A DNA stretch of 64,000 bases, taken from positions 5,364,001 to 5,428,000 of the forward strand of contig JAPYXD010000753.1 of NCBI GenBank assembly GCA_030998225.1, given 5' to 3'. This document shows positions 34,701-47,300 of the stretch, piece after piece. The first letter of the stretch is position 1. Every line of letters begins with the position of its first letter. The notes beneath the pieces were generated by a model. The model was not told where the DNA came from. It did no database searches and was given only the letters and a program-made list of their open reading frames with translations. The DNA comes from Diplolepis rosae. Its lineage: Eukaryota; Arthropoda; Insecta; Hymenoptera; Diplolepididae. A program made the position numbers and the translations under genes.

Positions 34701-36599
34701 AAATTCTATAATGGCAGAAACCATTAAAAATCAATTTTTCTAAACAAAAATTTTATAAACAAATTGCCTAATTTGGTGATAATTGATTCATTTTAGAAAA
34801 TTGGAAAAGGTTAAATTGTAGAGAATTTTTTCCCGGAAAAAATGATCCGTGGTTTATTAGAATCACATAATTTTTTTAAATTTAGTATGAAGCGATAAGA
34901 AAAAAAGTTCGAGTAAAAATAAAATTTGTTAAATGCAGTATTTTTCTGCATTTCAAATTTTTTTAATGGAAAATAATCTTTTCTTTTTTAAATTAGTATT
35001 TCAATAATAATATTGCTATTCTTAAAAGCTAAATTATCTATTTTTGCCTGAGGTCTAATTTTCGCGAATGAACTACTCTCTAAATCTGAATCAGTCAAAT
35101 TTTCACTGATTGAATCAGTGATTTGCCTTTTCACTGATTCATCAGTGAAAAAATAATTTTCACTGTTAAATCAGTTAATTTTCACTGGTTCATCAGTGAA
35201 AAAAATAATTTTCACTGTCAAATCAGTCAATTTTTACTGAAATAATCAGTGAAATTTGACTGATTTACAGTAACCTCTTTTTAGCTATTTGAATCAGTCA
35301 AATTTCACTGATAATCAGTAGATTTTGACTGATTTAAATTTAGAGAGTACCTTGAAGAAAAAATTGTCTTTGTTCGTACAACTTAACCGTTTCCAATTTT
35401 CTAAACTGAATAAATTATTACCAAATTCAGAAATTTGTTTATAAAATTTTTGTTTAGAAAAATTGATTTTTAATGGTTTTAGCCATTATAGAATTTATTT
35501 CCAAAAATTGGAAAAGGTAAAGTTGTGAAGATTCTTTTTCCTGCAAAAATGATTCGTGATTTATTAGAATCGCATCATTTTGTAAAATTTGGTATGAAGC
35601 GATAAGGAAAAAAGTTTGTCAAAAATAAAATTTATTAGAAGCATTATTTTTCAGCATTTCAAATTTTTTTTCATGGAAAATAATCTTTCCTTTTTCAAAT
35701 TAGCCCTTTAATAATAATATTGCTATTCTTGAAAGCAAAATTATCTATCTTTGTCTCAGGTCTAGTTATCGTGGATGAACTATACTTTAAAAAAAAGATT
35801 TTAAGAATCTCCTATCAAGAGACAGTCTTATCAAAACTAATCTCTACAGAACTATCTTATCAAAAAACTTTCATCAAGATTTTAATATTTCATGAAGTTT
35901 TTATTAGAAATAAAACCAATGAAACGCACCTGAGAAATTAATGTTGGCATCTAGTACACTCATTATCAATGAGGTGCTTGTTGAATCGATTTTTAGATCT
36001 CGAATAAGGTCACCAAAAAGTAATCCAAAGGACGGATCCAGAGATCTTAAGGACATCTGAAATATACATTTGTCAGAAAACTTAAATTTCTAATCGAAAA
36101 ATTTGTAATTTACAATACAATCGATTAAATTTCAAAACAATGAGATAAGTTTTTATTCTAGAATTTTTATTACAATAATAATATAATAATAACAAAACTG
36201 AAATAATATTAAACGAAATTAATTAAATTACATGGAAATAATCAATTACTTTATAACTTTCAACAGGATTTGAGTAAAATCTGTAAATCATGAAATTATA
36301 AAGAAATTTAGAGGATATAATAGAAAAAAATAATAAATGTATTATTAATTCATTAATGCTAATAATATAAATAATTTATTTAAAAGAAATTAAATAGAAA
36401 ATGCATTTTATAAAACTGTAAAAATTAATAAAAGTTTAAGTTCTTGAATAATTTTGGTTAGTTGCAATTTATTGTATTTGTGATAATTAGTTGGCTTAAT
36501 TAATTAAATTCATACCGTAATTAGACTAGATCCAAGGCAGATGAACCATCCCCATCCACCATCTAGTGGAACTGGTTCTCTAACAATATTTTCTTTCAT
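31759..36599 (-). CDS. MCT-C: SLC16/monocarboxylate-transporter-like protein, 9 exons
   Basis: Exons in transcript order: 36599-36516, 36056-35930, 34469-34326, 34237-34110, 34030-33902, 33773-33419, 33049-32894, 32791-32600, 31934-31759 (stop TAA). Phases 0,1,1,0,0,1,1,1 agree throughout; 496 residues. Seen: PLDGGWGW at 11-18, FFLKKRGQAIG from 136, TM8 D340/R344 in FMDILAR. The central loop is short (about 75 residues, Lys/Asp/Glu-rich), so this is the most compact of the four paralogs. Exons 2-4 have exactly the sizes of the MCT-B exons (127, 144, 128 nt), showing common ancestry. The exon-7 acceptor is after TTTATTCGTAG (33050), which restores the helix-7/8 junction. Known family function: monocarboxylate or related solute transport across the plasma membrane; substrate unknown. 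Introns carry foldback elements at 31993-32566 and 34530-35795. Confidence 0.88.
31993..32566. repeat. Foldback element, TTAAGGGGATTTGCCACC ends
   Basis: About 570-bp inverted repeat in the last intron of MCT-C. The left end TTAAGGGGATTTGCCACCTT pairs with the right end AAGGTGGTGGATCTCCTTAA, and the arms run nearly to the centre. A relative is at 44937-45485 in MCT-D. Confidence 0.8.
34530..35077. repeat. Foldback/MITE element, AAGGTAGTTC family, copy 3
   Basis: Starts AAGGTAGTTCATCCACG and ends in the complementary GAATGAACTACT, in MCT-C intron 2. Immediately followed by a CTCTCTAAAT-type element. Confidence 0.75.
35076..35347. repeat. CTCTCTAAAT inverted-repeat element, copy 1
   Basis: About 270 bp, ends CTCTCTAAA and TTTAGAGAG. 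The interior is made of many ATCAGTGAAA/TTTCACTGAT words in both directions. Other copies at about 37453-37712 and 55897-56169. Non-coding. Confidence 0.75.
35349..35795. repeat. AAGGTAGTTC-family element, left-truncated copy
   Basis: Carries the inner and right-hand parts of the family (GAAGCGATAAG block and the terminal block ending GGATGAACTATACTTT) but lacks the left terminal repeat, where the CTCTCTAAAT element abuts. Confidence 0.6.
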
Positions 36600-37070
36600 C
36601 TTTTGGGCAATTTGTTTATTTCTCTTGGATTTATTTAGATTTCTAAGGATCTGGGTGATGATTACAGAACCCTTCCACTCTCAATGAATACATTTATACA
36701 GTCACTCAAGATTTAGACAAAATCTGCAAGGGTTATACGAAAGCCTTATCATTATGACTAACTTCTACGTTTCTTGATTCTGATCTTATATGAAATTATG
36801 ACTCGATCTATTGAAGATATGTAATCTCTATTGTCGTCACATCACATGAGGAAGATTTTTGCAAAGAACTTTTAGTAGTCAACTTGAATTTAGTTTTTGG
36901 GCTAAATAAATTTAATAAAAATGAGAAATTGTTTAGTAAAACTTTAGATAAAAAAGAAAGAAAAAGTACTGGGTAAAATATTGGATAAAGCATTGCATAA
37001 AGTATTTACAAATCCGATACTTCATCTAATATTTTTATAAAAAGTATTTTGAAAATTAATTTCATTTTCC

Positions 37071-37923
37071 TTAAGGTAGTTCAGCCTCGAAAAATTAGGC
37101 CTCAGGTAAAAATAGATAATTTTGCTTTCAAGAATAGCAAAAATTTGGAACACAGAAAAATAATGTATTTAATAAATTTTATTTTCAAGTGTTTTTTTTT
37201 CAAATCACGTTTTACCAAATTTTTAAAAATTGTGCGATTCTGATAAATCATAGATTATTTTGCAAAGAAAAGATTCCTTACAGCTTGGCTGTTTCCAATT
37301 TTTGAAAATAAATTCTTTAATGGCTGAAACTATTAAAAAACAATTTATCAAAACATAATTTTTATAAAAACATTGCTGAATTTAAAAATGATTGATTTAT
37401 TTTCAAAAATCGGAAACGGTCCAGTTTAAGAGAATCTTTTCCCTGAAAAAATGACCCATTTTCACTGATTGAATCAGTGACTTGACTTTTCACTGATTCA
37501 GCAGTGAAACAATATTTTTCACTGTTAAATCAGTTAATTTTCACTGATTCATCAGTGAAAAAAATATTTTTCACTGTCAAATCAGTCAATTTTCACTGAA
37601 ATAATCAGTGAAATTTGATTGATTTACAGTAACCTCTTTTTAGCTATTTGAATCAGTCAAATTTCACTGATTATTTCAGTGAAAATTGACTGATTCAAAT
37701 TTAGAGAGCACCATTTTTAAAAATTTGGTGAGAAGTGATATGAAAAAAAGCACTTGAAAATAAAATTTGTTGAATACATTATTCTTTTATGTTTTAAAAT
37801 TTTTTATAGAAAATAATCTTTTCCCTGTTTGAATAATCCCTTAAATAAAAGTATTGCTATTCTTGAAAGAAAAATGATCTATTTTTGCCTGAAACCTAAT
37901 TTTTGGTGGCTGAACTACCCTAA
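37071..37923. repeat. AAGGTAGTTC-family foldback with a nested CTCTCTAAAT element
   Basis: Outer ends TTAAGGTAGTTCAGCC and GGCTGAACTACCCTAA. The middle (about 37453-37712) is a CTCTCTAAAT-type element whose left end is truncated (starts TTTTCACTGATTG) and whose right end is TTTAGAGAGCACC. The insertion splits the host element. Confidence 0.75.
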
Positions 37924-38519
37924 ACTTCACCTTGACCTAAAACATTAATTTAAAAAATTTTTAATTGCTGTCTACATATATGTTATAAAATAATTAAGGT
38001 ATTGAAAATTACATTAAGCTCTAAAATATAATGATTCGGACGCAAATTCGGTCCTCCTTTATTGCAAAATTAAAAACAAAAGCTAAAAAGTTTATGCAAA
38101 GTATAGTCAATTGGTTGAAACAGAATAGAATTTAAAAACAATATAAATAAAACAAATACAATGGCAAGTTAAATTAGTTCATTACACTTTTCTGGTAAAT
38201 TAATTTTCATTGGTTTGAATTTTTCTGGCGAAAAATTGTTAGCGCCTCAGTTACTGCAACCCCCACTTTTGATTACACGTTTGCTGTCGCGGTTGCACTA
38301 TCAAAGGCGCAACAAACTTTTGTCAAATTTTCCTTACAGTTAAAAGCAATTTGGCATCAACATGCAGTTTTTTAATTAATAAATAAGATAAATATTGCAA
38401 CAATATGTTTCACATCTTATTTTATATTTTTGTTTCATAAAATGAATAAAATTTATATCAGCACACAATTTCTCACTCAACGGATATTTATTTTTTATAT
38501 AATTTGAGATTAACATAAC

Positions 38520-38690
38520 CAAAAAAATCTGCCCTCTTCGCGGGCACGTTCTCATCGGGCGCTTCGCGCGCAGCTCGCTTCGCTCGCAAGTTTGAGCGCG
38601 CTTAGGGCGCGCGATTTGATCGTCGCGCTTCGCGCTCCGTTCTTTCTGGACCTCGCTCTTCGCGCTCGGTCTTGTGCTCTTCGCATACAT
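38520..38690. other. GC-rich island of CGCGCTTCGCGCTC palindromes
   Basis: About 170 bp of high-GC sequence built from short palindromic words (TTCGCGCTC, GCGCGC, CGCTTCGCTCG) within strongly AT-rich DNA, and a smaller related piece at about 38868-38890. It has many CpG dinucleotides. It sits between the two divergent MCT promoters. Could be a repeat fragment; function unknown. Confidence 0.6.
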
Positions 38691-38984
38691 TTAAGTTTAT
38701 TTATTATAATTTGATACTGAAGCTCAAACCAATTTTATAATAATATTACAGATGACGTGAATTACACATTTTCTCAAAATCACTCAATTTCTTTTTGAAT
38801 TCAAGTGAAACAGGAAATTCAATTTACTTAAGGCTCTATCAGCCTTAAGGAACACATTCTCATCATGACGCTCGCGCTTCGCGCTCGATTTTCTCTATAC
38901 ATTTCAGTAACTTTTTAATAAATTACATGATTAAAATAATTTATTTTCTTCCAAATCTCTCAAAAAGAAAAAACAATCGTAGAC

Positions 38985-39600
38985 TTTATTTAAGGAAACG
39001 ATTTTGCAGAACAACGCTTATTTCGTATCTCACATATTTTGGTGAAAAAAATCGAATTTTTTTAATATTAAAAATCAAAACATAAAATATACATCCTGAC
39101 CCGAAATGTCTTAATGAGAATTTGTAGACCTCATTTAGGCAAACAATTTTCCATCTAAACGTTTTTTTTGTATCTCACATATTTTGTCTAAGAAATGGAA
39201 TTTTTGAATTTTAATCGTATTTTTTGGAATTGAAACGAAAAATATATGTTTTATCAGAAACTGTGTGAGACAAAATTTGTAGATGTTTTTGGAACGAACA
39301 ACTTTGTATTCTTACGTTTTTTTCGTATTTCACATATTATTGTTAAAAAATTGAATTTTGGATTTTCAATAGTTTCTTTTTTAATTAAAAAGAAAAATAT
39401 GCATCTTATGAAAAAATGTTACAATTCAAATTTGTAGGTCTTTATGTATTCAATAATATTGTATCATAACGTTTTTTCGTATCTCGTATAATTTAACTGG
39501 AAAAAGGAAGTTTGATTTTGACTTTTTTCGAATTTGAATATGCTGTAACATTTCCAGTTTTGATTTTATCAAAAAATGTTATTAGGATAATTTGTAGAGA
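38985..39600. repeat. Diverged tandem repeat, about 150-170-bp unit
   Basis: Units share a TTTGTAGA/CTTTAT block, an AACGTTTTTTCGTATCTCACATATTTT block and an AAAAATATGCATCTT-like block, each recurring about four times. At 39700-39845 follows sequence with a GACAGACAGACAGATAC run and AGGGGGTCTTAAAACG, a motif I associate with ends of dispersed invertebrate repeats. Confidence 0.55.
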
Positions 39601-41376
39601 TTTATGAGCACTATCAAAAACCAGTATTGGAATTTTTTATTTTTTCAAAAAGTTATTTTCAAAAACACAAAAGTAGTGCTCAATCCCTCAATTTTGATTG
39701 GATGTGACAGACAGACAGATACTTTCGTAAAAACCCTTTTTTCTGACTCAGGGGGTCTTAAAACGTAAAGATTTGATGAAAATTTCGAAAGTCATTTTTC
39801 ACATAAAACCAATACCTTCTCATCCATGATGAGAATGTAATAAAAATTGAACGTTATACGTACACTGTAAAAAAATCTGTAAATTTTGCAATACGTATGT
39901 ATCTCAAATTTTATAGATTTTATTTCAAAATTTTACATATACTAAGTTTATATTTAAACACAACAATTTCTTTGGGGTAACAATCATTTTTTTGATATGC
40001 CAAAAAAAAAAATTTTTTAGTAAAATATTTTTCGTTTGGTTAATTTGAAGATAACTATATTTTTATTAAATAAACTGACACTCTTTTAGTGCAAAATAGT
40101 GAAAAACGGCTAACGACTATTGACGAGCACTGAAGAATTAATAATTCAAAGAAAATTTGAAAAATTCATTAGTTACAGGTTTTTTTCAACTAATTAAAAG
40201 AGTAGATAAATAAATTAACGGAATGTTATTTCTCAACTAAAAATTAGCATCTTTCTACAAATTCTTAGTATAAATTTTTAGTGATGGAATTAGTAAACAA
40301 GTTTTCTCTACTTTATCAATAAATTTCTATTGAATCATATTTAAAGAACAGGTACTTTTTTCTTTAGTATGAAATATACTGCCTTTCAGTATCTACCATA
40401 ACTTCTAGTATGCAATCCGCCAAAATGTGCCATTTTTTCGACGCGTCTTAATTAAAAATTTTCGAAATAATTCAATTAATTAATTGAAAAAGTAATAATT
40501 AATGAATGGAAATAATTTATTCAATTTCCTTAGAAATTTTTAGGTAAACATTTTTTTATTTCAGTTTGAAGATTTTACTGGTTTATAAATTAACTTTTGC
40601 TTAAAATAGAAGACATTGAATTGTTTGTTCCTAATTGATAATAATACCTCAGTAAACAATTTCCAGAATCAATATCGCTGCAAATCTATTTCTTCCTCTC
40701 CTCAATATTTATTCTTGCTGATATTTTTCTTCGTTACATTTTGCACGTTAGATGCAAGTAAATTGCAATATTTTACTTCAAGACGTATCTTAATGCATCG
40801 TCAAGATTTTCCCTGATAAGAAATATTTGAGCCTCCATTTGTCTCGATCATGCAACTTACTAGTTTTGAATTATTCCGATTAATCGACAAGCGACGATAT
40901 CAATGGACTACTGTGACTTCGAATCTATGACAAGAAACCAATTAAGTATTTCTCTTCAATGCAAGAAGACGTAATTTAATTTAATAAAAAATTCTAAGTG
41001 AACGTCAATAATAAAAATAGTAAAAAACAGTAAAAATATACCAATTTAGTTCAAATGGATGAATAAAAGAAATTAAAAGAGGAGAAATTATTTCCCTAAA
41101 AAGTGTAGTGTCAGGTTTGGAAAGAAATTGATTCCGATTTAAAAAATGATTTTTTAGGATTATTATAAAATTCATTATATCATTTAGTTGAGTTCGAATT
41201 TATTATATTATTATAAAAAGTCTTACGTAAAGTCTGAAAATTTTCTTGAACAGTTCGGCATTCTTTACTGAAATTTTTTGGATATCTATTGATTTTATCT
41301 CAAATCCACAACTTTGAAACAAGTTTGGTAATTTTTAAAGAACTAATTTTTTCAAGGTAGTAATTAAAAAACAGGG

Positions 41377-44300
41377 ATGTGCACCATTTCCGGTTCAGCC
41401 AACAGGGCATCGAAAAGTGAATTTGAAGAAATGAATAATTCGAAAGTGGGTGGATTCGCGGAAAAAGAAAACTGGGCAGAAAAAGAAGAAAAAGAAGATG
41501 TTAATGAAGAAGAAGAGGAAGAGGAATCACAAGATGAAGATTTGGCTCCAGATGGTGGATGGGGTTGGATGGTGACTCTTGGATTAATATTAGTCTTCGT
41601 GCGTATGATAAATTAATCAAAATTTTAAAAAAAGTAGACTTAAAAATACTGAAAAATCAATTTAAATTGAAAATAAACATTTAAAAAAAAAAGTTTGTCT
41701 AATAATTTTATCTGTGTCTTTAAACTATAATTTTGTTTTCACATTTTTATTCAATCGATTGCTCAATCAATAATTTGATAACAGACAAATATGTCTATTA
41801 GCATTCTAAAAATCATAAATAAACGAAATAGTTATCATTTCAACATAATAGTGATTAGGAATGAGATTATTTTTTTATCAAACAAAACAGTTCAATCTTA
41901 TTCGACAGAATAAATTTTTTCTAAGTTAAATTTTTGAGTGGTCACTTAATTGTATTTCTGTTTTCTAACATCATGACAATTTATCTCTTATCTATGAGCT
42001 TCTCGAGTTCCTTGTATACATAATAAGTGTAAATAGGTACATGTTTATTTTCAATTTATGTAAAAAGGCAATTCTAATCATTTATCATTGATTTATTAGT
42101 TAATAGCATTTATTTATGGTTGGTTCTACCCTGGCGAAAGTATCGGATTGAAATTCATTCCGAGTCAATCAGAACTATTTCGATTCATTCCGATATCTAT
42201 ATCCGAGTCAATGCGAATCATTCCGAACAAATCCGAAAAACGTTTTGTATCTTGTTTGATGAAAAACGGTCCAAAACCAATCTGACTTAATCAGATTAAT
42301 TCCAAGATATCAATCCGAATGAATCCGAACGAATCCGAAACCAAATTTTTATTCCAGATCAATCCGAATAAATCCGATCTCGAGTTGATCCAAACCGAAT
42401 TTTCAATCAGAATCAATCCGAATGAATCCAAGGTTGGAATGATTCGGATTGATTCTGATTGAAAATTCGGTTTGGATCAATCCGAGATCGGATTTATTCG
42501 GATTGATCTGGAATAAAAATTTGGTTTCGGATTCATTCGGATTGATATCTTGGAATTAATCTGATTAAGTCAGATTGGTTTTTGATCGTTTTTCATCAAA
42601 CGAGATACAAAACGTTTTTCGGATTTGTTCGTAATGATTCGCATTGGCTCGGATATAGATATCGGAATGAATCGGAATATTTCTGATTGACTCGGAATGA
42701 ATTTCAATCCGATACTTTCGCCAGGGTAAAATATATATTTTGAAGATTTTTTAATAAACTATTTTTCTACAATTTTGTAATTTCGAAAATTGATTTTTTA
42801 TTTTAATTCATTATTTAAACTAATTTGCAGACGACCACCATTGGTCCTGCTGCTTCATTTACGATTATCTTCGGAGACTTTTTAGATCAAACTGGACAGG
42901 CTGGCACAGTCACTACGATTCTTAATTCTGTTTTTAACATTAGTTTTTCCTTATCAGGTAAATAATTAAGATTTCCAGTTAAAAATAGTATATTTCGTAT
43001 CCAGTGCAGAAAGGCGTATTTTAACACAAGAGCGAGTCGCGACTCGCTCGCGCGTTAAAATACGTTCTGCATGTGATAAGAACGATTTTTTTTGTTCGCT
43101 GTATACCGATAACCGATAGTTAGCCGAGTCGGTGTCGTTTTGCGTGCGGAAAGTTGATTTTCCCGGACTAGTACTGAAAATGTTAAGTTTTTTCTTAATT
43201 TTCTGCACACTTACAATTTTACCGCACTAGTGCGGTAAAATCAACTTCCCGCACGGAAAACGACATCGACAAGGCTAAGTTTCGGTGTACGGCAGACAAA
43301 AAATATTTCTTGAAATAATTAAGTGTCAACATTGATTAGATTAAGTAAATTGTATTGTACATGTATCTTTTAATTTAACTAAATATTTTATTTGAGTATA
43401 TTTGATGGTTAATTTCATAAAACAAGTTAATCAAATCAAACTAATTTGTTTTATTCAACTAAAACGAAATATTTTTTTAAATTTACCAAGTATTGGTTTA
43501 ATCAACAAATAAAATTCGTAGCGTTCAAAAAATGTAAACAAAAAAAGAATATTATCCAACAAAATATTTTTTGAATTTCAATCAAAATTTTATTCGAGCA
43601 GACAGATTTAAAACCAGAAAAATTCAGACAACAAACGTATAAAAGGATATTTGGTTGAATTAATTAGACTTTTTCTCAAGAAAATAATTTGGTTGGTATA
43701 CAAACAACCAAACGTGAACATTTTGATGGTTTAAATTTAATCGAACACGAAAAATGTTTTCGATTCACTAAACCAAAATTAATAAATTCAATCAAATATT
43801 TAGATAAATGAATTAAACAATTTTAAAAAACAATTAAAACCTTTGATAAGAATTTCATTTTGAAAAATTGACAGAACCAAACAATTATCTAGAATTAACA
43901 AAATCTATCTGAAAAACCAAATAGTCAAATTACAAATTTACAAAACTGAAAAAATTTAGTTAAATTGAACAAATTTTCTTAAGCCTAACTTTTAAATTAT
44001 CGAATTATTACAAATTTACAGGGTTGGGAACGAGTCCACTGTTGAAAATTTTTTCCATGAGAACTCTCGGGATCATTGGGGCTTTGTTGTTTGCAATCCC
44101 AAATATCTTGTTAGTTTTTGTCGACCACGTTGTGGAGATGGCAGTAATATTTTTCCTTCATGGAATTGGTTGTGGGCTGATCTTCACAATTTGCAATACA
44201 AACTTCAACGTCTACTTTGTAAAACGAAGGGCAACCGTACGTACACACAATTCCTCTTTTTAAGGCCATGGGCCAACCGGACCACGTGACATCGGTAATT

Positions 44301-47300
44301 GCAATTACAGTTTGTAAGGTTAATCGAAAAATAATAAGTAAAATGGATTATCGGTACCAGACAGACGTGAAAAATTGAGCCAAGAAGGTCTCTCTGGTAC
44401 GAAAAATCTAGTTTAGTTATTAGTTTTTGAATAAACTTACAAACTGTAATTGCAATTACCGACGTTACGTGGTCCGGCTGATCCATGGCCTTAACTCAGA
44501 TTCATAATCTCACTTAGATTTTACTCTCCTCTCAGGTTATGAGCATTTCTCAAACGATTGTCGGGATTGGTTGCATCGTTTATCCGCTCTGGATAGAAAG
44601 GATGATGAAAGCTTACGGATTTCGAGGTAATGTCTAAAAATTATTTAATCGCTAAAACATTGCAAAAATTAAGATATAAATCTGCTCTTAAAATTTTTTC
44701 TACCCTTTTTGAGTATTTCTACCTTTAGTGACCTTGAATATCCTTGATTTGACCTTTAATATGCTTGAGGTCAAACTTTATAAAAGATCTAAAAAAAAAA
44801 TATTTTCGGCCAAAAAGTTAAAAATAAATCTTAGTGGAAAAAATCGATTAGTAGTTTTTCCGAAAAAATTATTTAGTTGAGATCATACATATGTATCTAA
44901 GGAAAGTCAAAGAGTGAAATTGAAAATTATTAACTGAAGGGGATCCACCACTTTTAATATTTTTATTTTTTAAGTTCAGATTTTTCATATAATTTTTTTA
45001 TGTTTAGTACCTTTATTTAGAAAATTTTTTGGGTTTCTAAAAATTCTAGCACCTTTATGTATTTTTAAACTAAAAATTTTGAGTTTTTTGGGCATTTTTT
45101 TGACATTTTTCAACTCTCTTTTTATTTTGGTCCTTACAATCCTTTCAAAATTTTTTTTTATCTTTTGGGATATTTTTTAGTTTTTAAAATTTTATTTTAT
45201 TTGTTACTTTTTTTCCAGTGATGTTACCTTATTTTTCAAACCCAAAAAGTTGCTACACACTGTAAGGAACAAAATAAAAAAAGAATCATGATTATTGGTT
45301 AAAAAAAAAAGTTATTCACTCAAAAAATGTCAAAAAATGCCCAAAAAACTCAAAATTTTCACTTTAAATATAGATAAAGGTCCTGAGATTTTTAAAACAC
45401 CCAAAACCTTTCTAAATAAAGGTAGTAAACATAAAAAAAGTTATATGGAAGGTCTAAACTCAAAAAATAAAAATATTAAAGGTATAAAGGCATTTTTTTT
45501 CATCCTTTGTATTTCCACATTAATTGAGGTATCGAGTTGGAGCTTTGAGTAATTAGGTGAAAAGCACCAAGGAACGTTTATCTGCTCCTAAACAAATTTA
45601 TTTTTGGAAAATGTAATTTTGTAATTATAATAATTTAGGACCAGACAAACGTTCTTTACTGTTTCTTACTCAATTACCCAAAGATTCAACTTGATACCTC
45701 AATTCATGTGGAAATGCAAAGGACAAAAAAAAGTGTCGGTAAGGTAGGGATTGAATAAATCATAAATGGCCATGAAATAAAAAATTTATTTCAATTACTA
45801 GGTACTGCAGCTCTGATTGGTGCACTGAGTTGTCACTGCATTGTGGGAATGGCACTAATGCATCCAGTGGAATGGCACCAAAAACGAAAAAAAAGTATCA
45901 TTAGTGAGAAAGTGGTTCTCATGAAAAAGGAATCAAACGGGAGTAACAGATACTCTGGAGAATTTAATTTAATTAATTATCATTGGAAACGCCGTTCTAC
46001 ATTTGATGAAATTCATCCTTCGATCAATTCCAACAGATGGAATAGTCTCAGAAGCCTTAAAGAAGATGACAGTGAACATAAGGTAAATTTTGTAAAAAAT
46101 TGCAAAATTGTTAATAACTTTATTATTATTCAAAATGATATTTGCTTTTTATTTATAGGTGCCACTTTCACGTGTAGGATCAGTATCAGATGTACAACTA
46201 GGAAATATTCGAAAAAGGGCCAACACATTAAAGCATGAAAGAACAGCCAAATTAGTCACAGAAGCTCTTTCTTCCTCGAGTTTAGCAAACTTGAGGATGC
46301 CAGTCGGGTTTGATAATTTAAACAACGTTGAAGCTCTGGTAAAAACAAAGTATATTGAAAAACCCAATATTCCAGAATCAACAGATTTGGAAAAATCGAA
46401 GGAAAATGTAACTTTTAATGGGGAAGTGAAAGTTATAAAGAAAAAGAGGTAATTGATGGGAAACAATTTGCCAATAGAGGGCCAATATTGGGCGATATTT
46501 TGTTCTACTGTACTAATCAATACTCCCAGGAATGAAATAATTGGAACGCCATGTTTGATAAATTTGAATGCCGAAAATAGTTTAAATTAAATTTAACAAT
46601 ATTGCTTTGCCAGTATAGGGCCAATATTGCCCACATTGCTTTAGAATCTGTTGGAAACTTGATCTATTATCTAGTTACAATGGTGGTTGCCAAGGTTCGA
46701 ATGTTTTCTCACTATGGGATCAAGATTCCGATAACCAACATTGCCAATACTGGCCCAGGATTGATTTGAAAGTTGAGTTATTATTTATAAGATATTTTTA
46801 GCCAGACAAAAATTTTATCAATGGGCTAGTAATTCGTTCATTATTGGCATAATACTGGGCCTAGACTGGCAACTGTCCATCAACTTAAAAAATATCCTGA
46901 CAAACCCATGCTTGCTTCAATACCATTATTTTAAACATTTTTCAATCGGCTTTAGGTGGAAATTTTCGGACGTGGTCGATATGGATCTAATAAAGGATCG
47001 GGCTTTTATCAATACCTGTCTTGGAATGAGTTTCGTCTTTGCAAGTGACTTTACTTTTAGCTCCCTTTTGCCCCTGATGATGACCAAATACGGATACACC
47101 CAGAGTGATGCAGCTCTTGCAATTACTGTAGGAGCTACTGCTGAACTTGTGTCAAAAATTCTCCTTTCTATATTCACTCTTTTCGTTGATGCCAGACCGA
47201 AAACGTTATTTTTCTTTGCCATGATCTGCATGGCCCTTACCAAAATTGGTGAACAAATCATCATTTGTAAATAATGTGGATGATAAATCATGATAAAATT

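Larger units (their letters stand above)
36600..41376. other. 4.8-kb intergenic region between divergent MCT-C and MCT-D
   Basis: Shared upstream region of two head-to-head MCT genes. It holds a foldback element (37071-37923), a GC-rich island (38520-38690) and diverged tandem repeats (38985-39600). No exon or RNA gene was identified, and 39860-41376 looks featureless AT-rich DNA. Confidence 0.6.

Noticed and set aside
38376..38690. 104-codon frame rich in Arg/Ala/Ser
   Set aside because: Half of it is the GC-rich palindromic repeat island; composition artefact.
39700..39845. A defined end of a Penelope-like or other known retroelement
   Set aside because: The GACAGACAGACAGATAC and AGGGGGTCTTAAAACG motifs look familiar from dispersed repeats, but no coding sequence or boundary supports a family name.
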